A stretch of 64,000 bases of DNA, from the NCBI GenBank assembly GCA_963730225.1, contig CAVSQX010000004.1, positions 930,001 to 994,000 on the forward strand. The letters run 5' to 3'. The notes under the pieces are model-generated. The model was given only the letters and a program-made list of their open reading frames with translations. It was not told where the DNA came from and did not search any database. The first letter of the stretch is position 1; the number at the start of each line of letters is the position of its first letter. The DNA comes from CAVSQX01 sp963730225. GTDB taxonomy: Bacteria; Planctomycetota; Phycisphaerae; Tepidisphaerales; Tepidisphaeraceae. Below are positions 8,506 through 16,898 of this stretch, in pieces. The translations under genes and the position numbers were made by a program.

Positions 8506-8604
8506 GGGCAGACCTGTTGAAAGCAGCAAGCTGAGCACGCAAAACCTGCCTGCAGGGCCAAACGGCTTTGACTCCCAAAGGTCTGCTTTACCCCTGAGTC
8601 AACG
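8506..8604 (+). ncRNA. Candidate structured RNA with alternative helices
   Basis: Starting 24 bases after the tRNA, a perfect 8-base helix (8508-8515 GCAGACCT with 8579-8586 AGGTCTGC) encloses 63 bases with smaller hairpins (CCTG/CAGG, GCC/GGC). A second perfect 7-base pairing, TTGACTC 8568-8574 with GAGTCAA 8596-8602, cannot form as a simple nested helix with the first. That is a pseudoknot or a two-state arrangement. No coding frame is evident. Orientation is uncertain. An AGCAGC segment loosely recalls SRP RNA but the GGAA tetraloop is missing. Confidence 0.3.
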
Positions 8605-8707
8605 GCTCCACGTTCTGATTTCCCCGCGTATTTCCCTGTGATTCTCCGTTAGTTGAACCGCTTAACCTCGCTATTACGACGCTAACTCGTCCGAGTTCGC
8701 CAAAAAA

Positions 8708-9973
8708 TTATTTTGTGGATAAGCGCGCCGAAATAGTCTTCTCATAGAACTCGAGCATCTGCGGCAGCACCATCTCCAAGCTGTATCGGCCCGCGATCGT
8801 TTCCTCCGCTGCCCTGCCGATCGGTCGATACGCCGCTGGGTCCGCTAATACCGCCGCCGCTTTTTGCGCGAATCCTTCCACGTCAAAGAAATCAACCAGC
8901 AATCCGTTCTCACCGTCGCGGATCATTTCCGTCACCGGCGACGTCCTCGACGCCAGCACCACCGCTCCGCAGCTCATCGCGTTCATCATGCTCCAGGACA
9001 ATACGAATGGAACCGTCAGATAGATGTGCAAATCCGTCGAGGCCAATAAAATCGCCAAGTCTCTCGGATGAACCTGTCCCGCGAAGACAAACTTCGAGAG
9101 ATCGAACTTTTCCCGTGTCAGCACCCATTCCTTGAAGCTCTTGGCCCCGTTCAGGTATCCCTCATCTCCGCCGTAGGCGATGCGATCGGTCCCCACCACG
9201 ATGAAAATCACGTTCGGATGCAACTTCGCGATTCGGTCGGCCGCGCGCATGAAAATATCGAACCCGCGCATGCTCTCAAACCCCCGGCTCACGTACGTGA
9301 CGATGCGCGTATCCGCCGGCAGCGACACCCCCGCCACCATGCGGGCCTGCCGCGCCTTCACCGGCGGACGCAACTCTTCCTTGTGCCCGTGATAGACCCG
9401 CCGGTCGATCCCATCGAAAATCACATCGATCTTGGGCAGGTACTCCACCGGAAATCGCGATCTCTGAAATTGCGTCGGCGCGTACGCCGCATCGCAGTTC
9501 TGAAGATCCAGAAGAATCATCGCGTTGCGGCAGCGCGAGCGGTTGTACTTTTCTTCCGCCAAGGTCCATCCCAGATCGCGGCGAAAATCCATGTCGCTGT
9601 CCGGGCCGTGCGGATGGTAGTAGTACTCGAAAAAATTGATGCACGGCGTCTGCGGATACAGCTCGCGCAAAAAAAGTGTGCTGCCGAACCCGCTGTGTCC
9701 GACAATGAGATCAGGTTTCACGTCGCCGCGAGCCTTCATCGCCTGATACACCGCGTCGCAGTGCCAAACCGTGTTCTCGAATGTCCGCGTGCAAAAATGG
9801 TTTTGCTTGGTGGCTCCGCCGCGAAGCTTGTACTGGATTTTCTCCACACCCCCGACAATCCCCGCCGGCGTCTGGCTGACGAACGTGCATTTCCATTTCA
9901 GGTTTTGCGCCAGATGCGACGCGATGTGCCCGAACTGCGCCGGAAAGTTTTGGTGAACGTAGAGAATGTGCAT
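8708..9973 (-). CDS. GT4-family glycosyltransferase
   Basis: 421 residues of GT-B fold. The N-terminal half begins MHILYVHQNFPAQFGHIA and contains a glycine-rich acceptor-domain turn (VGHSGFGST). The C-terminal half has the nucleotide-sugar site: VTYVSRGFESMRGFDIFMRA, VVGTDR, then the E-x7-E-like region SWSMMNAMSCGAVVLASRTS followed by TEMIRDGENGLLVDFFD. This pattern is usual for retaining GT4 enzymes that build exopolysaccharide or glycolipid. The acceptor is unknown. It is a single gene, divergent from the HTH-receiver gene. Confidence 0.88.
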   Translation of the reverse strand: MHILYVHQNFPAQFGHIASHLAQNLKWKCTFVSQTPAGIVGGVEKIQYKLRGGATKQNHFCTRTFENTVWHCDAVYQAMKARGDVKPDLIVGHSGFGSTLFLRELYPQTPCINFFEYYYHPHGPDSDMDFRRDLGWTLAEEKYNRSRCRNAMILLDLQNCDAAYAPTQFQRSRFPVEYLPKIDVIFDGIDRRVYHGHKEELRPPVKARQARMVAGVSLPADTRIVTYVSRGFESMRGFDIFMRAADRIAKLHPNVIFIVVGTDRIAYGGDEGYLNGAKSFKEWVLTREKFDLSKFVFAGQVHPRDLAILLASTDLHIYLTVPFVLSWSMMNAMSCGAVVLASRTSPVTEMIRDGENGLLVDFFDVEGFAQKAAAVLADPAAYRPIGRAAEETIAGRYSLEMVLPQMLEFYEKTISARLSTK

Positions 9974-10313
9974 GACGTCTTGTTTCGCGGCTTTCAGTTG
10001 TCATTGGGATGATCGCCGCTGTCAATTGGTCTGATAATCCCAAAGTCGTCCCGGTTAATCCGTCTAGCCAGGCGCAGCCGTAGGGCAATGCTGAGAACCG
10101 CTTTGCCCGATAACAAGGATTCTTTCAGCCCAGCCGGCCCGGCCGGCAAAAACCGCGCACTCCATTTAAAGCCGTCGCACCACCGGTCGATATAAACGCT
10201 GGCGACGGACTGCTCAACGTGGCAAGGATGCCGCCTCGAATCGGAGCGGGTAGGAGATTTTCAAAGCGCAGGTTTGGGCTTGGCCCCAGGCATTGCGCCG
10301 GGAGAACAATGCA
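9974..10313. other. Divergent intergenic region
   Basis: 340 bases between the glycosyltransferase and the HTH-receiver gene, with no convincing coding frame. It holds short inverted repeats: GGGCAA/TTGCCC around 10082-10110, and CCGTCGC near 10170 matched by GCGACGG near 10205 with a TATAAA between them. These could be operators, but no strong promoter pair is evident. Confidence 0.4.
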
Positions 10314-10901
10314 ATGAACACGACTGCCAAACTTAAAGATGTTCTGACCACGGGCGAGGTGGCCAAAATCTGCAACGTGGCGCCGCGCACGGTGAGCAAA
10401 TGGTTCGACTCCGGCGCCCTGCACGGGTATCGAATCCCCGGCAGCAAGGATCGCCGCATTCCGCTCAATCAGCTCATCCGATTCATGAAGCAGCACGGAA
10501 TGCCGCTCAACGGATTGATGACCGGATGCACGCGTATTCTGATCGTCGACAGCGAGCAGGACATCGTCGAAGTCCTGGAAAAAATTCTCGAGGACGAAGC
10601 GAAGTACGAAGTCGAAGTGGCCCGCAGCGGCTTTGCCGCCGGCATCACCGCGGAGAAATTCCGTCCCCACGTGATTCTCATGGACATGCACCTGAGCGAC
10701 GTCGATGGCCGCGAGATCGCCAAGCAGGTCAAGGCCAATCCCGATCTCCAGTTGACCAAGCTGATCGCCGTCAGCGGCAAGCTCACCGATGAGGAGGCCA
10801 AGGGCCTTTTAGCCAGCGGATTCGACGGTTTTCTCCGCAAGCCGTTCCACGTGCGCCAGGTGGTCGAAGCGGTCGAGGATGCGGTCGCCGTCGTCTACTA
10901 G
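10314..10901 (+). CDS. Helix-turn-helix (MerR/excisionase-like) plus receiver domain regulator
   Basis: 195 residues in an unusual order: a BldC/MerR-like DNA-binding domain first (about 8-60: TTGEVAKICNVAPRTVSKWF, then GYRIPGSKDRRIP) and a CheY-like receiver second (about 75-193). The phospho-acceptor Asp is in HVILMDMHLSDVDG, the switch Ser in IAVSGK and the conserved Lys in LRKPF. The acidic pair is partly lost: LIVDSEQD has Ser where the second acid normally sits. ATG 10314 follows GGGAGAA with good spacing; a TTG at 10293 is less likely. No histidine kinase is adjacent. Confidence 0.88.
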   Translation: MNTTAKLKDVLTTGEVAKICNVAPRTVSKWFDSGALHGYRIPGSKDRRIPLNQLIRFMKQHGMPLNGLMTGCTRILIVDSEQDIVEVLEKILEDEAKYEVEVARSGFAAGITAEKFRPHVILMDMHLSDVDGREIAKQVKANPDLQLTKLIAVSGKLTDEEAKGLLASGFDGFLRKPFHVRQVVEAVEDAVAVVY

Positions 10902-11026
10902 AATTTGCCCATTTACGCTGCCAAAGACGCGAACCGAGATCGCGCCGTTTCGTAGTGTTATTGTCATCGTTAGTACCTGATGTGAAGTTACTTGCGTTCG
11001 CAAGAGCGCACGGGGTCGATCCCGGA

Positions 11027-11043
11027 GGGGACGGCCCCTTTTT
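11027..11043 (+). terminator. Intrinsic terminator of the HTH-receiver gene
   Basis: GGGG (11027-11030), loop ACGG, CCCC (11035-11038), then five T. A second hairpin with arms CTTGC/GCAAG precedes it at about 10991-11004. It lies 126 bases after the stop at 10901. Confidence 0.6.
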
Positions 11044-11081
11044 CCTTTTCTTGATAAAAATCATCGGCCGATTTCAGGCCG

Positions 11082-11846
11082 TTATGGCTGAGGCGAGCCC
11101 GCCGCCGGACGGGTGCTTGGCTCAACATAAGCGTTGAACCGCTTGAGGATTTGCTCGTATTGCTCGTCGGCCAACTCGTCGCGCCGCGCGGTATCTTTCT
11201 CAAGATTGCTTGTTTCCGTGTCCAATGTCTTTTTCAGCCGACCGATCCGCACCTGGCGAACTTTCAGATTGGTGTCCACCAAGTCGCCGACACGTTCGTG
11301 CAACGTTTCCTTGATCGATTCCTGTTGAGCGGCGTCCGCTCTCCGCAGTTGTCTCCCCAGATCAAAAATGGAATCTTCCAGCTTGGTCTGCTCCAGCGTC
11401 AATGGCCCCAGGTCCGGATCGGAGGTGAACTTCTGGAAGTTGCGATATTCTCGCACCGCCAGATTCATCATGTTCGACTTCCGCGGCCCGTCCGGAAGAT
11501 TATTGATGACGCGAAGCCGTACCGGCGATTGCTCTTTCATCCACGCGGCCGTGCTGTCCCATTCATCCGGGCTGAAGTTGTCCGATCGGCCGGGGCGCGA
11601 CCCGGGCCAATTACGGTTGGGCCGACTTGCCAGTGCATCCATTCGATCCGGCCGAGTCGTTGATCCCGATTTCGCTTCGGACTTATCCTCCGCCATCGCA
11701 TCCGAAGCGCTGTTGCCGTCTGCGATCGCCATCACCCCGGACAGCTGCGGATCCACCGCGCCCGTCGGTGGCGCGGCGGAATCGTCGGCTCGGCCGCTAA
11801 CACAGACAAGGCCCACTACACAGGCCGTTAGCATCCAAGGCTTCAT
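11082..11846 (-). CDS. Exported coiled-coil protein of the sigma/anti-sigma operon
   Basis: 254 residues: a signal peptide (MKPWMLTACVVGLVCVSGRA), a low-complexity linker rich in Ser, Ala and Arg, then a long charged helical region (about 125-245) with heptad-like spacing, for example LGRQLRRADAAQQESIKETL and RIGRLKKTLDTETSNLEKD. No enzyme motif was recognised. Its start overlaps the anti-sigma stop (ATGA at 11843-11846), so it belongs to the same operon. By analogy with CpxP/Spy-like periplasmic helical proteins it may sense envelope state for the sigma pair; this is inference. Confidence 0.75.
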   Translation of the reverse strand: MKPWMLTACVVGLVCVSGRADDSAAPPTGAVDPQLSGVMAIADGNSASDAMAEDKSEAKSGSTTRPDRMDALASRPNRNWPGSRPGRSDNFSPDEWDSTAAWMKEQSPVRLRVINNLPDGPRKSNMMNLAVREYRNFQKFTSDPDLGPLTLEQTKLEDSIFDLGRQLRRADAAQQESIKETLHERVGDLVDTNLKVRQVRIGRLKKTLDTETSNLEKDTARRDELADEQYEQILKRFNAYVEPSTRPAAGSPQP

Positions 11847-12487
11847 GGAAGTTTGGTTTCTCCGGCGGACGAATCCTGACTCGAATCCGTCAGAAAAATC
11901 GAATCGGCGATCGATGCATCGTCGGGCCGCCGCGCCAGCGCGGAGGCTTCCTTTTCCGCGTCGGCGATGCTGCCGTTTTCATCGCCCGCGGCAAAGGCCC
12001 ATTCGACTTTCTGCGACGAGTCTTCCGATGGGCTGTCGCTCGGCGCCAACTCCTGCGTCGTCACGGTTGCAACTTCATTGTCTCGAAAGGGCTTATCCGG
12101 TCTCATTCCCCACCAGACCAGCAGGGCGATCAGCACCGCCGCCGCCGATGCCGCGGAATACGCCCACCACGGCAACCGCAGGCCGGATTTTACGGGCGAT
12201 TCGCTCCTTCGCGTCAGCCGATCCACCTGCCATTGCTTCATCAATCTCGACACTTGCCTTACCGCCACGGAGGATGCGACCGGCAGCGGCGTCGAATGAT
12301 CGAGCGCGGCCAGCTGCGCCATCACGCGCTGCTGCGCCTCACGCAGCCGTTCCAGCTCGCCGCGCATCGCCGCATCTCTGGCCAGCATCTGCTCGACATC
12401 CCGCTGATCCTCCGGACCCAATTCATGAGCCAGATACATCAGCAGTATCGCTTCGTTATTCTCAAGCTGTTGCACCAGGCTTCGCAT
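11843..12487 (-). CDS. Transmembrane anti-sigma factor
   Basis: 214 residues. The cytoplasmic N-terminal part begins NNEAILLMYLAHELGPEDQRD and continues as a helical region with acidic and arginine-rich segments, as in planctomycete anti-sigma factors that lack the zinc HCC motif; no Cys cluster is visible. A single membrane helix (about 108-125, WWAYSAASAAAVLIALLVWW) is followed by a Ser/Asp-rich external tail. GGGGAG precedes the start. It is 18 bases downstream of the sigma gene and overlaps the exported coiled-coil gene, which supports a sigma/anti-sigma/sensor unit. Confidence 0.8.
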   Translation of the reverse strand: MRSLVQQLENNEAILLMYLAHELGPEDQRDVEQMLARDAAMRGELERLREAQQRVMAQLAALDHSTPLPVASSVAVRQVSRLMKQWQVDRLTRRSESPVKSGLRLPWWAYSAASAAAVLIALLVWWGMRPDKPFRDNEVATVTTQELAPSDSPSEDSSQKVEWAFAAGDENGSIADAEKEASALARRPDDASIADSIFLTDSSQDSSAGETKLP

Positions 12488-12505
12488 GATCGTGCTCCCC
12501 TTTCA

Positions 12506-13147
12506 CTAATCCATCAACTGCCGCAATTTCAGCACCGCTTTGTGAATCCGACCCAGCGCCGTGTTCAGCGGGCAACCCAGTACCCGCGCGATCTCGACAA
12601 ACTTCAGATTGCTGTAATAACGAAGCATCAACGCCTGTCTCTGGGCTTCGGGCAACTGCCCAATCGCCCGTTTCAATTTCTCCTGCTGTTCGGTCCCTTC
12701 CAATCGATCGTCCGCCGCATCAGTGGCTGCGTCGGTGATCAGCTTCAAACCTTCCGTCGCTGATTTCTCTCGTCCGCGCGACCGCCAGTGGTCGTTCGCC
12801 TTATTGGTCGCGATGCGAAAGAGCCACGCCTTGAAACCACCCGCCGACGATTCCGGCACAAACCTCTCGATGTGATCGAGCACGCTCAACCAGGTCTGCT
12901 GATGCAACTCCTCAGCCAGATGGTCGCTGCCAGCCAACCGATGAAGATACCGCATCAGCGGCTCGTTGTACCGCCGCACCAGCGCTTCCCCGGCCGCGGT
13001 GTCCCCGTCACGCAAACGAATTGCCAGAGCTTCGTCGCTTTCGATCCCGGATTGTCCGGCCATCGCTTCCGAAGCACCGCTATGGTTTACTACTCGCGCG
13101 GGCATCGGGTCGCTTGGGGCCGTCATATCCGTAACGCATGGGCGCAT
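12506..13147 (-). CDS. ECF-type RNA polymerase sigma factor
   Basis: About 213 residues. Region 2 is clear: LVRRYNEPLMRYLHRLAGSD, LAEELHQQTWLSVL and GFKAWLFRIATNKANDHWRS. Region 4 follows a linker: LKRAIGQLPEAQRQALMLRY and the helix-turn-helix FVEIARVLGCPLNTALGRIH. There is a 40-residue variable N-terminus. ATG 13147 was chosen; ATG 13126 is possible. It heads a three-gene operon with its likely anti-sigma factor. Target promoters cannot be named from the window. Confidence 0.92.
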   Translation of the reverse strand: MRPCVTDMTAPSDPMPARVVNHSGASEAMAGQSGIESDEALAIRLRDGDTAAGEALVRRYNEPLMRYLHRLAGSDHLAEELHQQTWLSVLDHIERFVPESSAGGFKAWLFRIATNKANDHWRSRGREKSATEGLKLITDAATDAADDRLEGTEQQEKLKRAIGQLPEAQRQALMLRYYSNLKFVEIARVLGCPLNTALGRIHKAVLKLRQLMD

Positions 13148-13230
13148 CAATTATTGTCGCCCATTCCACCGCCAACCGCTCTAACCGAAATCATGTTCAA
13201 CCGCTAGATATCTCGTTTTGGCCGCCACAC

Positions 13231-15036
13231 TTACAGCCGACTTACCAGCAACTCACGCTGAAAAATCATCTCCTTGGGCAGATCTCCAGCCAATTTCAGA
13301 AAAAGCTCTTCCTGACTCATTAGTTCCCCCTTGACGGCATCTAATTCCACCCGTTGCACCGCATCAAAATCCACGCCCGATAACCCCTCCAGATCGATAT
13401 CCTCCGCGCGAGGCATCCAGCCCAGAATCGTCTCTCGTGCATACGCCCGTCCGTGGCTGCGATCGATGATCCACTTGAGAACCCGCATATTCTCCCCAAA
13501 CCCGGGCCACATGAACTTCCCGTTGTCATCACGCCGAAACCAGTTCACGTGAAAGATTCGCGGGCAATCGGTCATTTGTTTTCGCATGCGGAACCAATGG
13601 ACCAGGTAATCGCGGATGTTGTAGCCAATGAACGGCAGCATCGCCATCGGATCGCGCCGCACGACGCCCACCTGCCCGCTCGCCGCCGCCGTGGTCTCGC
13701 TACCGAGTGTCGCGCCAAGATAAACGCCGTGCATCCAGTTGAACGCCTGGAACACCAGTGGAATGTGTTTGCTTCGCCGCCCGCCGAAGATGATCGCCGA
13801 CACCGCCACTCCGTTTGGATCATCCGCCGCCGGATCGATCGCCGGATTGTTCTGCATCGGAGAGGTGAATCGGCTGTTCGGATGTGCCGCCCTGCCCGAT
13901 GAATCCGGCGTCCACGGCTGGCCCATCCAGTCGGTCGCGCGCGGCGGCGGTTGACTCGTTTTTCCCTCCCACCACACATCTCCGTCCGGAAGCAGCGCGA
14001 CGTTCGTGAAGATCGTATCCTTGGCCATGCACGCCATCGCATTGGGATTGCTCTGATCGTTGGTTCCCGGCGCCACTCCGAAATATCCCGCTTCCGGATT
14101 GATCGCCCGCAATCGGCCCGATTTCGCGTCCACCCACATCCACACGATGTCGTCGCCCACCGTCGTCACTTTCCATCCCTGTTTGCGAAATTTCTCCGGC
14201 GGAATCAGCATGGCGAAATTGGTTTTGCCGCAGGAACTGGGAAACGCCGCGGCCACATAAGTCTTCTCCCCCTGCGGCGACTGCGTCCCCATCAACAGCA
14301 TGTGCTCGGCCATCCAGCCGTGCTGTTGCCCCAGAAAACTGGCGATCCGCAGAGCCAGACATTTTTTCCCCAGCAGCGCGTTGCCGCCGTAGCCGGAGCC
14401 AAAACTCCAGATCGTGTTATCCAGCGGGAAATGGCAGATGAATCGCCGCTGCGGATTCACATCGCCAAGCCCGTGCAGGCAGCGAGTGAAATCCTCGTCA
14501 TCGCCGAGTTGATTCCACGCAACCTGGCCCATGCGCGTCATGATTCCCATGCTCACGGCCACATACAGCGAATCGGTGATCTGCACACCCACCCTCGCCA
14601 GCGGAGAACCAATCGGCCCCATCACAAACGGCACCACATACATTCTTCGGCCACGCATCGAAGAACGAAACAGTTCGCGCAGCTTGGCGTATGCCGATTT
14701 CGGTTCCATCCAATTATTCGTCGGACCGGCCATGTCCTGGCCCGGCGTGCAGATGAATGTCAACTGCTCACTTCGGGCAACGTCATTTGGATTGCTCCGA
14801 TGCAAATAACATCCCGGCCGAAGCTGCGGATTCAATTTGACAAGAACCCCCTGCTGCACACCCAGCTCGAATAACCTTTGCCGCTCTTCAATCGAGCCGT
14901 CGCACCAGTAAATGGATTCCGGGTCGCAAAGCTCCGCGCATTGCCTCACCCATTCGCGCACCACCGGGTTGGCCCCGGCCGGCACGGCACCGGCGGCGAT
15001 CTGCTGTTTTTCGGCGACCATCGTTGCGTCAATCAT
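13231..15036 (-). CDS. pckG: Phosphoenolpyruvate carboxykinase (GTP)
   Basis: Interconverts oxaloacetate and PEP using GTP/GDP, the entry step of gluconeogenesis. About 601 residues, the normal size of the GTP class. Seen directly: the substrate loop MYVVPFVMGPIGSPLARVG, the P-loop FPSSCGKTNFAML with the catalytic Cys typical of the GTP enzyme, the metal site GDDIVWMWVD, NPEAGYFGVAPGT, and the guanine pocket FQAFNWMHGVYLG. ATG 15036 has AGAGG eight bases upstream; a GTG at 15045 is an alternative. It is a single gene, divergent from the patatin gene. Confidence 0.96.
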   Translation of the reverse strand: MIDATMVAEKQQIAAGAVPAGANPVVREWVRQCAELCDPESIYWCDGSIEERQRLFELGVQQGVLVKLNPQLRPGCYLHRSNPNDVARSEQLTFICTPGQDMAGPTNNWMEPKSAYAKLRELFRSSMRGRRMYVVPFVMGPIGSPLARVGVQITDSLYVAVSMGIMTRMGQVAWNQLGDDEDFTRCLHGLGDVNPQRRFICHFPLDNTIWSFGSGYGGNALLGKKCLALRIASFLGQQHGWMAEHMLLMGTQSPQGEKTYVAAAFPSSCGKTNFAMLIPPEKFRKQGWKVTTVGDDIVWMWVDAKSGRLRAINPEAGYFGVAPGTNDQSNPNAMACMAKDTIFTNVALLPDGDVWWEGKTSQPPPRATDWMGQPWTPDSSGRAAHPNSRFTSPMQNNPAIDPAADDPNGVAVSAIIFGGRRSKHIPLVFQAFNWMHGVYLGATLGSETTAAASGQVGVVRRDPMAMLPFIGYNIRDYLVHWFRMRKQMTDCPRIFHVNWFRRDDNGKFMWPGFGENMRVLKWIIDRSHGRAYARETILGWMPRAEDIDLEGLSGVDFDAVQRVELDAVKGELMSQEELFLKLAGDLPKEMIFQRELLVSRL

Positions 15037-15087
15037 ATTGCACACCTCTGACTCTTTCCCGCGATTATTTTCCCATACAATCCGAGA

Positions 15088-16503
15088 ATGCCAACCGTGA
15101 CTCGACCACGCTGGTTTTGGTTTTCCTTTTGCCTATCGATCGCCGGCTGCACATACATCAATCAACCGTTGAACGCGCCCAGCGTCCCACCCGAGCAGCG
15201 TATCCGGAATCACACCCGGGCCGAAACTTTCGCCTCGGTGGTCCCGGAGAGTTTTGCCGCGACAAACCCCACCTCCGCCGCCCAGGAGTTACGTCCCACA
15301 ACGTCGCCGAGCGACATCGTGCACGACAACGACGGCTATTTCGTCGGTTTGGCGATCAGCGGCGGAGGTTCGCGCTCCGCCAACTTCGCCGCCGCCTGCA
15401 TCTTCCAGCTCGAAAAAATCGGGCTGATGCAAAAGGTCGATTACATCTCGTCGGCCAGCGGTGGCTCTCTGGCAGCCGCATATTATTGCCTGAACCGCGA
15501 CGGCTGGAACGAAAAAAACGTCCAGGAAAAGCTCACCCATCCCTTCGCCTCCGATATCTGGCTCCGCGGGTTTCTTCCCTGGAACACGCTGGCGCTTTTC
15601 TTCACCGGTTATAGCCGCACCGACCTGCTGGCCAGCACGCTGCGCGACAATCTCTTCAGCCCCAACGGCAAGCAACAGACATTTGCCGATCTGTTGCCCG
15701 ATCGGCCGCGGCTTTTGATCAACGCCACCGACTTGCAAACCGGCCAGCGATTCATTTTCTGCAATCAGCGATTTGATCGGCTTAATTCCGATCTGGCTAG
15801 CTATCCCATCGCCTATGCCGTCGCCGCCAGTTCATCCGTGCCCGTAGCGCTCTATCAGGTGACCCTGCGCGATTTCTCCACGAAAGCGGAGCGCTATTGC
15901 CATGTGCTCGACGCCGGAGTGGCCGACAACCTGGGAATCGAAACGCTTGTGGAAATCTATCGCGCCCACGTCGAGGCCGCCCAGCAGCGCGGACTGCCCG
16001 ATCCTTATCCGCACGGTGCCGTCTTCATCGTGCTCGATGCGCGAGTCCAGTCCGATCCGAACTTCTCCGAGCAACGTAACCCCGGTTTTCTCGGCGGAAT
16101 TCGCGCGTCGGCGGGGTTGTCGACTTCATCCATGGTCAGCCGAGCCAGCGAAGCAGAATTGAATGACGTCATTCTTCGCAACGCTCCGGATCAATCCACC
16201 GCCAAGGAGATTCGAGGCTTCATCGACACCCTCACCAAGGATGGTTTCGTCGATTTCCCCAACATCGGCGGCCACCGCATCCGCGTGGCCGATTTCACGC
16301 TCACGCAAATCGGCCAACTCGCCGATTCGCCGCCGGGCCTGGCCGATTCGATCAACGGCATCGACACCTATTTCAACATCACGCCGGAACAAACCCGAGA
16401 TCTCTACCTCGCCGCCGAGATTCTGATGAAAGACCGCTTCCGCGAGAAATTGACCGACATCGTGCAGGAAATGCAGATGTCGGGCCGCACCTCAGCGGAA
16501 TAA
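15088..16503 (+). CDS. Patatin-like phospholipase lipoprotein
   Basis: 471 residues. Lipoprotein signal ending SIAGC at about residue 20, then a patatin fold: oxyanion loop ISGGGSRSANFAAA, nucleophile region ISSASGGSLAAAYY in which the first Gly of G-x-S-x-G is Ser, and the dyad Asp in LDAGVADNLGIETL. It should act as a lipid acyl hydrolase at the outer or inner membrane surface. The short gap to pckG (51 bases) contains TACAAT at 15076-15081, a possible -10 box very close to the start. Confidence 0.85.
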   Translation: MPTVTRPRWFWFSFCLSIAGCTYINQPLNAPSVPPEQRIRNHTRAETFASVVPESFAATNPTSAAQELRPTTSPSDIVHDNDGYFVGLAISGGGSRSANFAAACIFQLEKIGLMQKVDYISSASGGSLAAAYYCLNRDGWNEKNVQEKLTHPFASDIWLRGFLPWNTLALFFTGYSRTDLLASTLRDNLFSPNGKQQTFADLLPDRPRLLINATDLQTGQRFIFCNQRFDRLNSDLASYPIAYAVAASSSVPVALYQVTLRDFSTKAERYCHVLDAGVADNLGIETLVEIYRAHVEAAQQRGLPDPYPHGAVFIVLDARVQSDPNFSEQRNPGFLGGIRASAGLSTSSMVSRASEAELNDVILRNAPDQSTAKEIRGFIDTLTKDGFVDFPNIGGHRIRVADFTLTQIGQLADSPPGLADSINGIDTYFNITPEQTRDLYLAAEILMKDRFREKLTDIVQEMQMSGRTSAE

Positions 16504-16564
16504 CGGCGACTCCTATTCGATTGACACCGTTGTTCCGGCGTTACCCAGGAGCGATAATTCTCTT

Positions 16565-16834
16565 GTGGGGCTCGAAACCGTCGAAATCGTGATGGGTATG
16601 GAAGATCACTTCCGCATTCATATTCCCGACGCCGCGGCTTCGAATTGCAACACCGTCGCAGACCTCCAAAATGTCATCGTGAATCTGTTGGCGGCACAAG
16701 GCAAACCATCCAACGACCAGCTCCGCCGGGAAGTTTGGGACGGGATGATGAAAGTCCTTGCTCGCAACCGTTATCCCGTGGACCGCATCCGCCCCGAATC
16801 AAAATGGATCGGCGATATCACCAAATACGGGTGA
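16565..16834 (+). CDS. Small acyl-carrier-protein-like protein with permuted order
   Basis: 89 residues. The N-terminus (LETVEIVMGMEDHFRIHIPD, then NTVADLQNVIVNLL) matches ACP helices II-IV, while the C-terminus (VWDGMMKVLARNRYPVDRIR, then PESKWIGDI) resembles ACP helix I and its loop. The GTG start falls just after where the phosphopantetheine Ser would be; codons for Asp-Asn-Ser-Leu sit immediately upstream in frame but without a start codon. AGGAG at 16547-16551 is 13 bases before the GTG. If the start is right it cannot be pantetheinylated. Function unknown. Confidence 0.6.
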   Translation: MGLETVEIVMGMEDHFRIHIPDAAASNCNTVADLQNVIVNLLAAQGKPSNDQLRREVWDGMMKVLARNRYPVDRIRPESKWIGDITKYG

Positions 16835-16898
16835 CCGGACACGATGAAGCCGCCGTAAAGTCGATGCGACGATTGCTCAGCGAAGCAGAAGTGAAGCC

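Noticed and set aside
8506..8604. Signal recognition particle RNA
   Set aside because: The region has an AGCAGC segment and a closing helix, but the GGAA tetraloop and helix 8 pairing are missing and the segment is not at the apex.
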